Shown here in pieces: positions 1 to 7,597 of a DNA stretch of 64,000 bases (position 1 is its first letter; each line of letters starts with the position of its first letter). The DNA lies in assembly GCF_008973665.1 (NCBI RefSeq), contig NZ_WACP01000015.1, positions 62,001 through 126,000 of the forward strand. The letters are read 5' to 3'. The notes beneath the pieces were generated by a model. That model was not told the origin of the DNA. It ran no database searches and saw only the letters and a program-made list of their open reading frames with translations. Both the position numbers and the translations under genes were made by a program. Source of the stretch: Paenibacillus tengchongensis. Lineage in GTDB: Bacteria > Bacillota > Bacilli > Paenibacillales > Paenibacillaceae.

Positions 1-1698
1 ATTTATTTCTTCGTCTTTTTCCTGCTGCTTACGCTCAGCCTCTTCTTCGTCATGAACACCTTTAGCTCGCAAACGCTGCAAAAAAGCCTGATCGGCGCCT
101 CGCGCAGTCAAATTTCCTACGCTGAAGGGATTCTCCAGGACGCCGTGTCCGAGGCCGCCATGTACGGCATCCAGTTCACTGCAGATGATTCTATCCGGCT
201 CTACCGGAACCAGATTGCAGACCTGGACAATTACGACGCGCAAATGAAGAAGAACGCCATCCGCGATAAACTGGGGAGCACGCTTATCACCAGCCGCACC
301 GTTGACGCCCTTGCCATCTATTGGCTGACGGATGAAACCTTAATTACGACCAACTCCGGGCTCCTGTCCGAGGAGCACTTCCAGAATGTAACGGCGCGGG
401 GCTGGAAGGTCATCGGCGGAAATCTTTACTATTTCTCGGTCTACCCGTACATTCATCCGCCGAAGAACCCGGCGAATTTCCAATATATCGTCGGGGTCAG
501 ACTGAAGCCCGATTATATGGTCAGTCTGCTGCAAAAAGCGGTGAACGGCGACAGCTCGGACGCATTCTTCCTTGTCGGCGGAGAGCAGGTCATCCGCAAC
601 CGGGCCGTGGATGAACGAATTGTCGCCGAAGCGCGCGAGACGCTCATTCCCGACCCGGCTCAGGTGAAGCAGTTCAATTACCGGGCCGGCCGGGATGAGT
701 ATTATATCCTGTCCAAATACATCGAGCCTATCGACACTTATCTGATTACCTATACGCGGATGAATGATTTTCTGACTCCGCTGGAGCAGAGCCGCCAGGT
801 ATTCCTCGTCAGCATCCTGGCTGTCCTGATGATCGGTCTGGTGGTGATCGGGGTGTTCTACCGCAATTTCTACCGGAACGTTCAACTGCTCGGCAAGAAA
901 TTCCGCCAGGTCGAAGAAGGCAACCATAATACCCGGATCAGCGAGAATACCGGCAACGAGTTTCAGAGCCTGTTCGTCAGCTTCAACCACATGGTCACCA
1001 ACATCCAGACGCTGTTCGCCTCGCTGAAGACGGAGACTGAGCTGCGGCGGGACGCGGAGTTCAAGCAGCTGCAAGCCCAGATCAACCCGCATTTTCTGTA
1101 TAATAACCTGTTCTTTATTATGACCGTAGCGCAAAGCTCGCCCGACGCCGTCATGCGCATGAGCAAGCATATGGCTGAATACTACCGTTATATCACCCGG
1201 CTCGACCGTGCAGAGATTACGCTGTCGTCCGAACTTGAACTGGCCGACCACTATCTCAACATTATGGCCCTGACCAAGCAGATTACGTACAGCATCGACC
1301 TGGCTCCTCCGCTTGCCGCAAGGCCGATCATGCCGCTGATTATCCAGCCGCTGGTCGAGAATGCGATCCAGCACGGCATTGAAGAGCAGCAGGGTGCCCA
1401 CCGGATCTCCATTGAGGTTAAGGCGCTGGAGACCGGAGCGCTGCTGACCGTCGCCGACGACGGCAAGGGGCTGACTCCCGAAGAGCTGCACCGCCTCAGC
1501 GTGAAGATCGAGAGCCCGCAGCCGCCCGAGGGCAGCCGGGGAGTCGGGCTCTGGAATGTGAACCGGCGGCTCAGGAACGCCTATGGCCCGCTCAGCGGCC
1601 TCCGGCTGTTCACCAACCATTGGGGCGGCCTGTCCGTCATGGCCTACATCGAATTTGCCGAAACCGAAGGAGGACATCATGAAGCTGCTGATCGTTGA
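1..1698 (+). CDS. YesM-type sensor histidine kinase, 5' end cut by window
   Basis: The frame is already open at base 1 and encodes a hydrophobic helix (IYFFVFFLLL...) before the first Met at 52, so the true start lies upstream. After this membrane helix comes an extracellular sensor region of about 220 residues, a second membrane segment (VFLVSILAVLMIGLVVIGVF), a HAMP-like linker, the His_kinase box QINPHFLYNNL with the phospho-accepting His, and a HATPase domain (QPLVENAIQHG, ADDGKGL, GVGLWNV). This is the LytS/YesM family, which senses extracellular signals, often sugars. It overlaps the next response regulator by 20 bases and is convergent with a sugar importer operon, its probable target. 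Confidence 0.93.
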   Translation: MYFFVFFLLLTLSLFFVMNTFSSQTLQKSLIGASRSQISYAEGILQDAVSEAAMYGIQFTADDSIRLYRNQIADLDNYDAQMKKNAIRDKLGSTLITSRTVDALAIYWLTDETLITTNSGLLSEEHFQNVTARGWKVIGGNLYYFSVYPYIHPPKNPANFQYIVGVRLKPDYMVSLLQKAVNGDSSDAFFLVGGEQVIRNRAVDERIVAEARETLIPDPAQVKQFNYRAGRDEYYILSKYIEPIDTYLITYTRMNDFLTPLEQSRQVFLVSILAVLMIGLVVIGVFYRNFYRNVQLLGKKFRQVEEGNHNTRISENTGNEFQSLFVSFNHMVTNIQTLFASLKTETELRRDAEFKQLQAQINPHFLYNNLFFIMTVAQSSPDAVMRMSKHMAEYYRYITRLDRAEITLSSELELADHYLNIMALTKQITYSIDLAPPLAARPIMPLIIQPLVENAIQHGIEEQQGAHRISIEVKALETGALLTVADDGKGLTPEELHRLSVKIESPQPPEGSRGVGLWNVNRRLRNAYGPLSGLRLFTNHWGGLSVMAYIEFAETEGGHHEAADR

Positions 1699-2518
1699 CG
1701 ATGGACATTATATCGTGGAGTACTTAAAGCATCTGCTGGACTGGAGCAGATACGGCGTAACCCGGTTGGAGACGATGATCAATTCGGTGGAAGCCAGACA
1801 GCGGCTCGCAGCGGGCGATGTCGATCTCCTGATCACCGACATCCGTATGCCCGAGGTGTCCGGCATTGACCTGCTCCGGTACATCAGTGAGCAGGAGCTC
1901 AAGACGAAGACTATCATCCTGTCCGGCTATTCGCAGTTTGACTACGCGCAGAACGCCATCCGGCTGGGGGCGCTCGATTACCTGCTGAAGCCTGTGGACA
2001 AGGACGATATGGAGAAGGCGATGAAGCAGGCCTTTACATGTATCGGGAAGGAGCAGCGGCTGACAGGCGGGGAAGAAGGTTCCGGTTCGGGGACAGCTGT
2101 TGCTGCCGGGCAAGGGGAGCCGGAGCCGCCGGGCAATCAGGAGGACGGGGCACCTGCACCTGCACCTGCAGCTGCAAGTCAGACAAAACTATGTAATACG
2201 GAGCTCGTCCGTTTCATTCACACCTATATCTCCGAGCATCTGGGCGATACGCTGTCCCTGGACGATCTCGGAAAAGCGGTTCACCTGCATCCCGTCTATC
2301 TCTCCAAGCTGTATAAGCAGGAGACCGGTGAGAATCTGTCGGGCTATATTACGCTGAAGCGGCTGGAGCGAGCCGCTAGGCTGCTCACCGAATCGCGGCT
2401 GCATGTACTGGACATCGCGCAGCTGGTCGGGTACCGCAAGCCGCAATATTTCATCAAGCTGTTCAAGGAGCAGTACGGCACCACCCCTTATCAGTACCGC
2501 CGCAAAAGTGTCCAGTGA
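1679..2518 (+). CDS. YesN-like response regulator, REC plus AraC HTH
   Basis: The start is ATG 1679, preceded by AGGAGG at about 1668, inside the 3' end of the kinase gene. This gives 279 residues and suggests translational coupling. The N-terminal receiver has the acidic pair (IVDDGHY), the phospho-acceptor Asp in LLITDIRMP, and the Ser and Lys switch residues (ILSGYS, LLKPVD). A Gly/Pro/Ala-rich linker follows, with a run of PAPAPAA, then two AraC-type helix-turn-helix motifs (LSLDDLGKAVHLHPVYLSKLYK and VLDIAQLVGYRKPQYFIKLFKEQYG). It is short for YesN because the usual middle domain is nearly absent. It probably activates the sugar importer operon at 2.9-7.2 kb, which is inferred from position. 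Confidence 0.92.
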   Translation: MKLLIVDDGHYIVEYLKHLLDWSRYGVTRLETMINSVEARQRLAAGDVDLLITDIRMPEVSGIDLLRYISEQELKTKTIILSGYSQFDYAQNAIRLGALDYLLKPVDKDDMEKAMKQAFTCIGKEQRLTGGEEGSGSGTAVAAGQGEPEPPGNQEDGAPAPAPAAASQTKLCNTELVRFIHTYISEHLGDTLSLDDLGKAVHLHPVYLSKLYKQETGENLSGYITLKRLERAARLLTESRLHVLDIAQLVGYRKPQYFIKLFKEQYGTTPYQYRRKSVQ

Positions 2519-2593
2519 ATCCAAGCCACAGCAGCCTCAGAAGGGCCATCAGGGCGTGCAGCGGCAGCGGAACCGCGGTGACTGCATATTCAG

Positions 2594-2765
2594 ATCTATT
2601 GTATTTTGTACATCAGAATAGCAGAAATCAGTCTCTCAAATGCTATCTAATGTATTTTGTACAATAGATTTCGGCTTACAGCCCCAAAAAGCACTTTTCT
2701 CTTAAAATCTGCTGTACAAACTGCAACAGATTCATTTCAGAGGTCATTTTGGGGCTAATCTATTG
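2594..2765. repeat. AT-rich intergenic repeat structure
   Basis: The gap 2519-2818 has no convincing gene. It holds a 19-base direct repeat differing at one base (2594-2612 and 2645-2663, ATCTATTGTATTTTGTACA form). It also holds a nested inverted repeat: CAATAGATT at 2662-2670 with AATCTATTG at 2757-2765, enclosing AGCCCCAAAA at 2680-2689 with TTTTGGGGCT at 2747-2756. The arrangement resembles noncoding interspersed repeats rather than a promoter. Function unknown. Confidence 0.6.
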
Positions 2766-2818
2766 CCAACCTGCAATCACGCTATTAAGCCCGCCCCTTT
2801 CCCTGTCTATTAAACAAC

Positions 2819-2864
2819 AAACAGCGGCAATCCCCCCGGTTTAAGGGAAGGATTGCCGCTGTTT
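2819..2864 (-). terminator. Terminator of the sugar importer/GH43 operon
   Basis: A perfect 15-base inverted repeat (AAACAGCGGCAATCC, 2819-2833, with its complement 2850-2864) lies 21 bases past the GH43 stop. Read on the minus strand it is followed by a T-rich stretch (TTTGTTGTTT). It could also stop plus-strand transcription from the regulator gene. Confidence 0.8.
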
Positions 2865-2885
2865 GAATGGTGCCGCCGCTGATTA

Positions 2886-3851
2886 CTACAACACTACCGG
2901 CCGGATTCTGCCGTCTTCGTCATAGAACAGCTCAGTGAATTTCACCGACCGTTTGTGATCCACGCCGCCCGACAGGGACGCATCGTGATAGAACAGATAC
3001 CATTTACCGCCGAACTCCACGATGGAGTGATGCGTGGTCCAGCCAAGCACCGGGTTCAGGATGGTCCCCTGGAAGACAAACGGTCCGCATGGCTTGTCGC
3101 TGGTGGCGTAGACGATTTTGTGGGTGGTGCCCGTCGAATATGACAAGTAGTATTTCCCGTTATACTTGTGCATCCATGGACCCTCGAAGTATCTCCGCTC
3201 TTCATCCCCGGCAAGAATAGGGTTTCCCTCTTCATCGGTGATCACAATTTCCTGCGGTGCCGCCCGGAAGGACAGCAGGTCTTCGCTAAGCTCTGCTACC
3301 CGTGGACCATAGGCCGGTTCTTCCGGGCCTTTCTCCGGCGCATCCGGCCGGAACTCTCCGGTCTGCCATTTTTCCAATTGCCCGCCCCATAGTCCGCCGA
3401 AATACATATAGGCCCGCTCATCCTCGTCAATGAACACCGCCGGGTCAATGCTGAAGCTGCCTTCGATATAATCGTCCTGGGCCGCAAAAGGGCCAGCCGG
3501 AGACGCTGAAGTCGCCACTCCGATGCGGAAGATTCCATCCTTGTCCCGGGCCGGGAAGAAGAGATAATAAGTGCCTTTCCGGTAGGCGGCGTCGGGGGCC
3601 CACATTTGCTGCGAGGCCCACGGCACATCCTTCAGGTGCAGCACCAGCCCATGGTCCACACACGGTGAATCCGGACTGTCCATGGACAATACATGATAAT
3701 CTTCCATCGCATATTGATCGCCATTGTCGTTCGTTGGACCATCGTGGTCGATGTCATGGGACGGGTAAATATACAGCTTGCCCTCAAAGACATGAGCGGA
3801 GGGGTCGGCTGTATAGAGATGGGTTACTAAAGGCTTATGTTGCTCTGCCAT
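2886..3851 (-). CDS. Glycoside hydrolase family 43 (arabinosidase/xylosidase type)
   Basis: A 321-residue protein without signal peptide, so probably cytoplasmic. It shows the GH43 five-bladed propeller pattern: the base Asp in TADPSAHVFEGKLYIY, the central Asp in SIDPAVFIDEDERAYMYFGG and the acid Glu in EGPWMHKYNGKYYLSYS. The family removes arabinose or xylose from plant oligosaccharides. Substrate cannot be set from sequence. The start ATG 3851 has AAGGAGGAG nine bases upstream. It is the last gene of the importer operon, 39 bases after the permease, so it likely processes the imported oligosaccharide. Confidence 0.9.
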   Translation of the reverse strand: MAEQHKPLVTHLYTADPSAHVFEGKLYIYPSHDIDHDGPTNDNGDQYAMEDYHVLSMDSPDSPCVDHGLVLHLKDVPWASQQMWAPDAAYRKGTYYLFFPARDKDGIFRIGVATSASPAGPFAAQDDYIEGSFSIDPAVFIDEDERAYMYFGGLWGGQLEKWQTGEFRPDAPEKGPEEPAYGPRVAELSEDLLSFRAAPQEIVITDEEGNPILAGDEERRYFEGPWMHKYNGKYYLSYSTGTTHKIVYATSDKPCGPFVFQGTILNPVLGWTTHHSIVEFGGKWYLFYHDASLSGGVDHKRSVKFTELFYDEDGRIRPVVL

Positions 3852-3890
3852 AACAGGCTTCTCCTCCTTGGGTAGTGGTATTAAAATGAA

Positions 3891-4745
3891 CTATTCCTTG
3901 ACGCCACCCAGCGCCACGCCTGCGATAATGTAACGGGACAGCAGGAAATACACCACGAACAGCGGCAATGCCGTCAGTGCAAGGCCCATATAAATGGAGC
4001 CGAACTCCGTCTTGTAAATGTCGCCGCGCAGCAGGCTGACCATGATTGGCATCGTATATTTTTCCTTCTGGGTCAAGAGAATCAGCGGCATGAACAGGTT
4101 GTTCCAGTTAGCGACAAAAGCAAAGATCGCCTGTGTCGCCACCGCCGGCATCATCAGCGGCAGAATAATCCGGTTGAACGTCTTAAACTCGCCTGAACCG
4201 TCGACGCGAGCCGCTTCCACAATTTCCAGCGAGAGCGTCGCGAGCAGATACTGGCGCATGAAGAAGACGACCGCCGGCGCAGCTATGGCCGGCAGGATCA
4301 GCGGCAGGAAGCTGTTCGTCCAGTGCAGCTTATACATGAACTGGTAGAAGCCGATGGCGCTCGCCTGGGCAGGGATCATCATGACACACAGGATGAAGGT
4401 AAAGAATGGCCCCCGCAGCTTCCAGTCATAGGCCACGATGCCGTAGGCCGTCAAGGACGAGAAATAGACGGTACACAGCGTCGCCGCACTGGAGATAATG
4501 AATGAATTCATGAAGCCCTGAAGCGGATCGAAGCTCTTGTCCAGCAACACCCGCAGATTGCTCATCATATGGCTGGAAGGCAGCAGCGACAGGCCGCTTT
4601 GAATCTCAGGTGTGGAGCGTGTGGCATTGACGAACATGATCCAGAACGGCAGAATGCTGAGCAGCGCCAGCAGAATGCAGACGATATAGACAATCGTCTT
4701 GGTGAGTTTCCGGTTTACGTTTCCGGTGCTTTTAATTTTCTCCAT
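3891..4745 (-). CDS. Carbohydrate ABC transporter permease, MalG type
   Basis: 284 residues with six predicted membrane helices and the cytoplasmic EAA loop (EIVEAARVDGSGEFKTFNRIILPLMMPA) that docks the ATPase. The C terminus (SRYIIAGVALGGVKE) is typical of the MalG/CUT1 family. The ribosome site AGGGAGG sits nine bases before ATG. The gene starts four bases after the stop of the partner permease and is followed by GH43. No ATPase gene is in the operon; CUT1 systems of Bacillaceae commonly share an MsmX-type ATPase encoded elsewhere. Confidence 0.93.
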   Translation of the reverse strand: MEKIKSTGNVNRKLTKTIVYIVCILLALLSILPFWIMFVNATRSTPEIQSGLSLLPSSHMMSNLRVLLDKSFDPLQGFMNSFIISSAATLCTVYFSSLTAYGIVAYDWKLRGPFFTFILCVMMIPAQASAIGFYQFMYKLHWTNSFLPLILPAIAAPAVVFFMRQYLLATLSLEIVEAARVDGSGEFKTFNRIILPLMMPAVATQAIFAFVANWNNLFMPLILLTQKEKYTMPIMVSLLRGDIYKTEFGSIYMGLALTALPLFVVYFLLSRYIIAGVALGGVKE

Positions 4746-4749
4746 ATGA

Positions 4750-5730
4750 TTACACCTCCCTTGCGGTTGTTGCTTGAGCGGACCGAGCCGCTCTGCGCTT
4801 CATTTTCTCCGCTTTCTTGAGCCTTGCTGCGTCGCGGTCTCGCATCAGGAAGAACAGCAGCGACGACAGTACCGCCGTGATCAGGAACATTATCATGCTC
4901 GCTGCCGCAGCGCGGTTATACATATAGCTGCCCTTGAAGGCTTGCCCGTAAATAAACATGGACGTGGTCATCGTTGAATCATCCGGTCCGCCGGCCAGGA
5001 ACAGCTGCGGAATATCGAACATCGTCAAACCGCCGACCATCGAAGTAATCAGAGTGAACAGCAGGATTGTCCGCAGGCTCGGCAGCGTGATCCGGAAGAA
5101 GGTCTGCACCCCGTTCGCACCGTCGATTGCCGCAGATTCGAACAGTGCCGGATTAATGCCCATGACCCCGGCAATCAGGACGATCATCGTATTTCCGTAC
5201 CACATCCAGAACTGGATGAAGGCCACGATACCGCGTGCAGTCGTCTTATCCTGCAGGAAAAAGATCGGAGCGTCGGACCACCCCAGCATCTCGAACAAAC
5301 TGTTGATAGGACCCATCGGATAGGCAAACAAGCTGTTGAAGAGGATGGCAATCGTACTGGCAGTAATAATATTGGGCATATACAGCAGGACCTTGAAAGC
5401 CCCCTGCCCCTTAATGTTCATTCTCTTGTTCGTGAACCAGGCCGTAAGCAGCAGCGCCAGGAGCATTTGCGGAACGAAATTGAGGACCCACAGCAGTCCC
5501 GTGTTGGTCAGAGACTTGATGAAGGTAGGATTGTCAAAGAGCAAATCCTTGAAGTTTTGAAAAGGATTGTCCATGATGTGAATCGGCTTCGGGATCAATC
5601 CTTTCATGTCAGTAAAGCCGATCACCGCGGTGTACACAATCGGATAAAGCGAGAAGATCAGAAATGCCAGGACAAATGGCAGGGTAAAAATATAACCGTA
5701 CTTCGAATAGCTGACACCCTTGCGGCGCAT
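4750..5730 (-). CDS. Carbohydrate ABC transporter permease, MalF/UgpA type
   Basis: 326 residues, six membrane helices, first helix YIFTLPFVLAFLIFSLYPIV, and the EAA-like loop ALFESAAIDGANGVQTFFRITLPSL. It forms the membrane channel with the downstream MalG-type permease in a CUT1 importer. A basic tail (KKAEKMKRRAARSAQ) ends the protein. The start ATG 5730 has GAGGTGAGAG upstream. A GC-rich hairpin separates it from the binding-protein gene. Confidence 0.93.
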   Translation of the reverse strand: MRRKGVSYSKYGYIFTLPFVLAFLIFSLYPIVYTAVIGFTDMKGLIPKPIHIMDNPFQNFKDLLFDNPTFIKSLTNTGLLWVLNFVPQMLLALLLTAWFTNKRMNIKGQGAFKVLLYMPNIITASTIAILFNSLFAYPMGPINSLFEMLGWSDAPIFFLQDKTTARGIVAFIQFWMWYGNTMIVLIAGVMGINPALFESAAIDGANGVQTFFRITLPSLRTILLFTLITSMVGGLTMFDIPQLFLAGGPDDSTMTTSMFIYGQAFKGSYMYNRAAAASMIMFLITAVLSSLLFFLMRDRDAARLKKAEKMKRRAARSAQATTAREV

Positions 5731-5754
5731 GCTCTCACCTCTTTTATTGATATG

Positions 5755-5779
5755 AAAGGGCGGGATTCCCCCGCCCCTT
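5755..5779 (-). terminator. Intercistronic hairpin after the binding-protein gene
   Basis: AAAGGGCGGG at 5755-5764 pairs with CCCGCCCCTT at 5770-5779, giving a stem of nine to ten pairs with a five-base loop between the binding-protein stop (5790) and the permease start (5730). The T tract on the minus strand is poor. It is therefore more likely a partial terminator or mRNA-stabilising hairpin that keeps binding-protein levels above permease levels. Confidence 0.55.
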
Positions 5780-5789
5780 CCGGCCCTTC

Positions 5790-7211
5790 TTATTCGCTAT
5801 CGATACCCAACTGGTCTTTGACCTGCTGCTTGAACGTCTTGATCGCATTGTCGCGGTCCTTGTTGCCAGCTGTGTATTCACGGACCTGATCGCGCCAGAG
5901 CTTGTTGATCGTTTCGTCATACTGGGTCAGGTTCTTACCCGAAGCATTGGCGTTGGCGGGAACGAATACGTCAAACATATTTTGACCGCCGAGCAATGGA
6001 ACTTCGCCGTTGGACTTCGCCATAACAGTGGCGGATGCAACGCTGTCCTTCGTGCCCTGCTCGCCTTCCTTCATTGTGCCATTGGCCCAGTAATACTGCA
6101 GACCAGTTTCGGATGTATCAAGCGTTACCCACTTCACGAAATCGGCAACCGCCTGTTTCTTGGCATCATCCTTCGTAACATCTTTGTTAGCCAGCAGCCA
6201 GGTGCCGCCCCAGAAGAAGCCAGTGGTCGGTTCGGTAACGGCCCAGTCGCCGTTGGTGTCCTTCACTTGACCATTCATCGTGTAGTTGATGAGCCAAGCG
6301 GGACCGAAGAAGCCGAAGATTGGCTGTGCGCCGGTGCCGGACATATCCGCGTACCAGGCTTCCGTCCAGTCTGTCGTATCGTTATGATAGCCGTTGTCTT
6401 TCAGCTTTTTGGAGAGATCCAGGAACTCTTCACGCTTCGGATCGATGTGCAGCTTGCCGTCGACAATCCAACCCGTATCGGAGCTGTTCTCAATTGCGTG
6501 CCAGATATCGCCGTCGCCGGAAACAATACCGTAGCCCTTGGCTTTCAGCTTCTCGGCCGCCGAGAAGAATTTATCCCAGCCCGGACCGACCTCTGCCTTG
6601 ATGGCAGCCGGATCATCCGTGCCAAATACCTCCTTCGCAATAGAGCGGCGATAGATAAAGGCACCGCCGGTCGCCTGATAGCCGAGGCCCTTCAACTGGC
6701 CGTCCGTGCTGCTGCCGATATCCACCGAGTATTGGGCGATGCCCGCATCCTTCACCAGTTGGTCATCAAGACCCAGGTCCGCATAATTAGCGGCATAGCT
6801 GGATGCGTCGCCTTGCGTATATTTGAGCACGAACGCCGCTTCGGCGGCATAAACATCAGGTGCGTCCTTGCCGCCGGCCGCCAGGGCCTGGTCAAGCGCA
6901 GGCTGATAAGCGCCGTCGGTCGTCGCAATTACCGTGGTTTTGAACTCCACGTTCGCGTCCGGATGAGTTTCAAGATATTTTTTCGTCATATTCGGAATTT
7001 CGTCGGTGAAGCTCCAAAGATTAATGGTAACCTTTTCACCGCTGCCTTTAGCCGGAGCTTCGGAAGCGTTTGCCGCTGGAGCCTGACTGGCATTTCCGCC
7101 GGATGCATTGGAATTGGAGTTAGAGTTTGAATTCCCCCCGCAAGCTGCGAGCGCCGTTGTTAGAACCAGTGCTGTGGAAATTCCAACCATCGTACGTTTC
7201 ATACTTTTCAT
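5790..7211 (-). CDS. Sugar ABC transporter substrate-binding lipoprotein
   Basis: I chose ATG 7211 (MKSMKRTMVG) because AGGGGAGG precedes it by seven bases; the longer upstream reading frame lacks such a site. The result is 473 residues with a lipoprotein signal ending LTTALAACGG, then a Ser/Asn/Gly/Ala-rich spacer. The mature part has the family-1 extracellular solute-binding fold (INLWSFTDEIPNM near the N terminus, GGTWLLANKD, KQAVADFVKWVT). Anchored by the modified Cys, it delivers sugar to the two downstream permeases. The GH43 in the operon suggests a plant-derived oligosaccharide ligand, which is inference. Confidence 0.93.
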   Translation of the reverse strand: MKSMKRTMVGISTALVLTTALAACGGNSNSNSNSNASGGNASQAPAANASEAPAKGSGEKVTINLWSFTDEIPNMTKKYLETHPDANVEFKTTVIATTDGAYQPALDQALAAGGKDAPDVYAAEAAFVLKYTQGDASSYAANYADLGLDDQLVKDAGIAQYSVDIGSSTDGQLKGLGYQATGGAFIYRRSIAKEVFGTDDPAAIKAEVGPGWDKFFSAAEKLKAKGYGIVSGDGDIWHAIENSSDTGWIVDGKLHIDPKREEFLDLSKKLKDNGYHNDTTDWTEAWYADMSGTGAQPIFGFFGPAWLINYTMNGQVKDTNGDWAVTEPTTGFFWGGTWLLANKDVTKDDAKKQAVADFVKWVTLDTSETGLQYYWANGTMKEGEQGTKDSVASATVMAKSNGEVPLLGGQNMFDVFVPANANASGKNLTQYDETINKLWRDQVREYTAGNKDRDNAIKTFKQQVKDQLGIDSE

Positions 7212-7248
7212 ACTTTGCCTCCCCTTTTTAGTTGCTGTCTCGGTTTTT

Positions 7249-7269
7249 TGTAACCGCATACACATTATA
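7249..7269 (-). promoter_or_regulatory. Putative cre site and -10 box before the sugar importer
   Basis: TGTAACCGCATACA at 7249-7262 matches the CcpA cre consensus TGWNANCGNTNWCA at 13 of 14 positions. It directly follows a minus-strand TATAAT (7264-7269), so it would overlap the transcription start, a usual position for catabolite repression. A short dyad CCTGC-GGTTT-GCAGG lies just upstream on the minus strand. No good -35 hexamer is visible. Confidence 0.45.
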
Positions 7270-7349
7270 GTCCCTGCGGTTTGCAGGCATAAGGCTACAG
7301 CTATTGGGGAAAATTCCACTTTTATTGGGTGTTGTCCTCGATAAAACTA

Positions 7350-7378
7350 TTGACAAAATATTAATTTGAAAGTAACTT
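7350..7378 (+). promoter_or_regulatory. Probable thiC promoter
   Basis: TTGACA at 7350-7355 is an exact -35 hexamer. TAACTT at 7373-7378 is 17 bases downstream as a mediocre -10, and the TPP riboswitch begins 22 bases later. A slightly later TATAGA is spaced too far. The position directly upstream of the riboswitch supports the assignment. Confidence 0.5.
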
Positions 7379-7400
7379 ATAGAATAATTGAATAAGATAT

Positions 7401-7490
7401 CCACTAGGGGAGCCCGAATAGGCTGAGACGGGAAAATTGCATTTCCGGACCCTTGAACCTGATCTGGATCATACCAGCGTAGGAAAGTGG
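7401..7490 (+). promoter_or_regulatory. TPP riboswitch (THI element) controlling thiC
   Basis: The conserved blocks are GGGGAGCCC...GGCTGAGA (about 7407-7428), ACCCTTGAACCTGATCTGG and ATACCAGCGTAGGAA. The closing helix is CCACT at 7401-7405 with AGTGG at 7486-7490. Thiamine pyrophosphate binding to this aptamer is known to favour termination; a strong terminator follows at 7532-7559. Confidence 0.96.
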
Positions 7491-7531
7491 AGAGGGACTT
7501 TCTTTATGCTGGGCTCCTGCCAATCATGAGT

Positions 7532-7559
7532 AAAGCCGCTCCACGTGGAGCGGCTTTTT
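7532..7559 (+). terminator. Riboswitch-controlled terminator before thiC
   Basis: AAAGCCGCTCC-AC-GT-GGAGCGGCTTT is a perfect palindromic stem ending in TTTTT, placed between the TPP aptamer and the thiC ribosome site. It should be the expression platform that stops transcription when TPP is bound. Confidence 0.9.
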
Positions 7560-7597
7560 GTGCGCAATCTTATGAATTCATTTGATTGGAGGAAGAA

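Noticed and set aside
340..1680. Long minus-strand open frame opposite the YesM-type kinase
   Set aside because: It is antisense to a clear kinase, has no family resemblance and arises from the GC-rich codon pattern.
5982..7130. 382-codon plus-strand frame opposite the binding protein
   Set aside because: Shadow of the lipoprotein gene with no domain signal.
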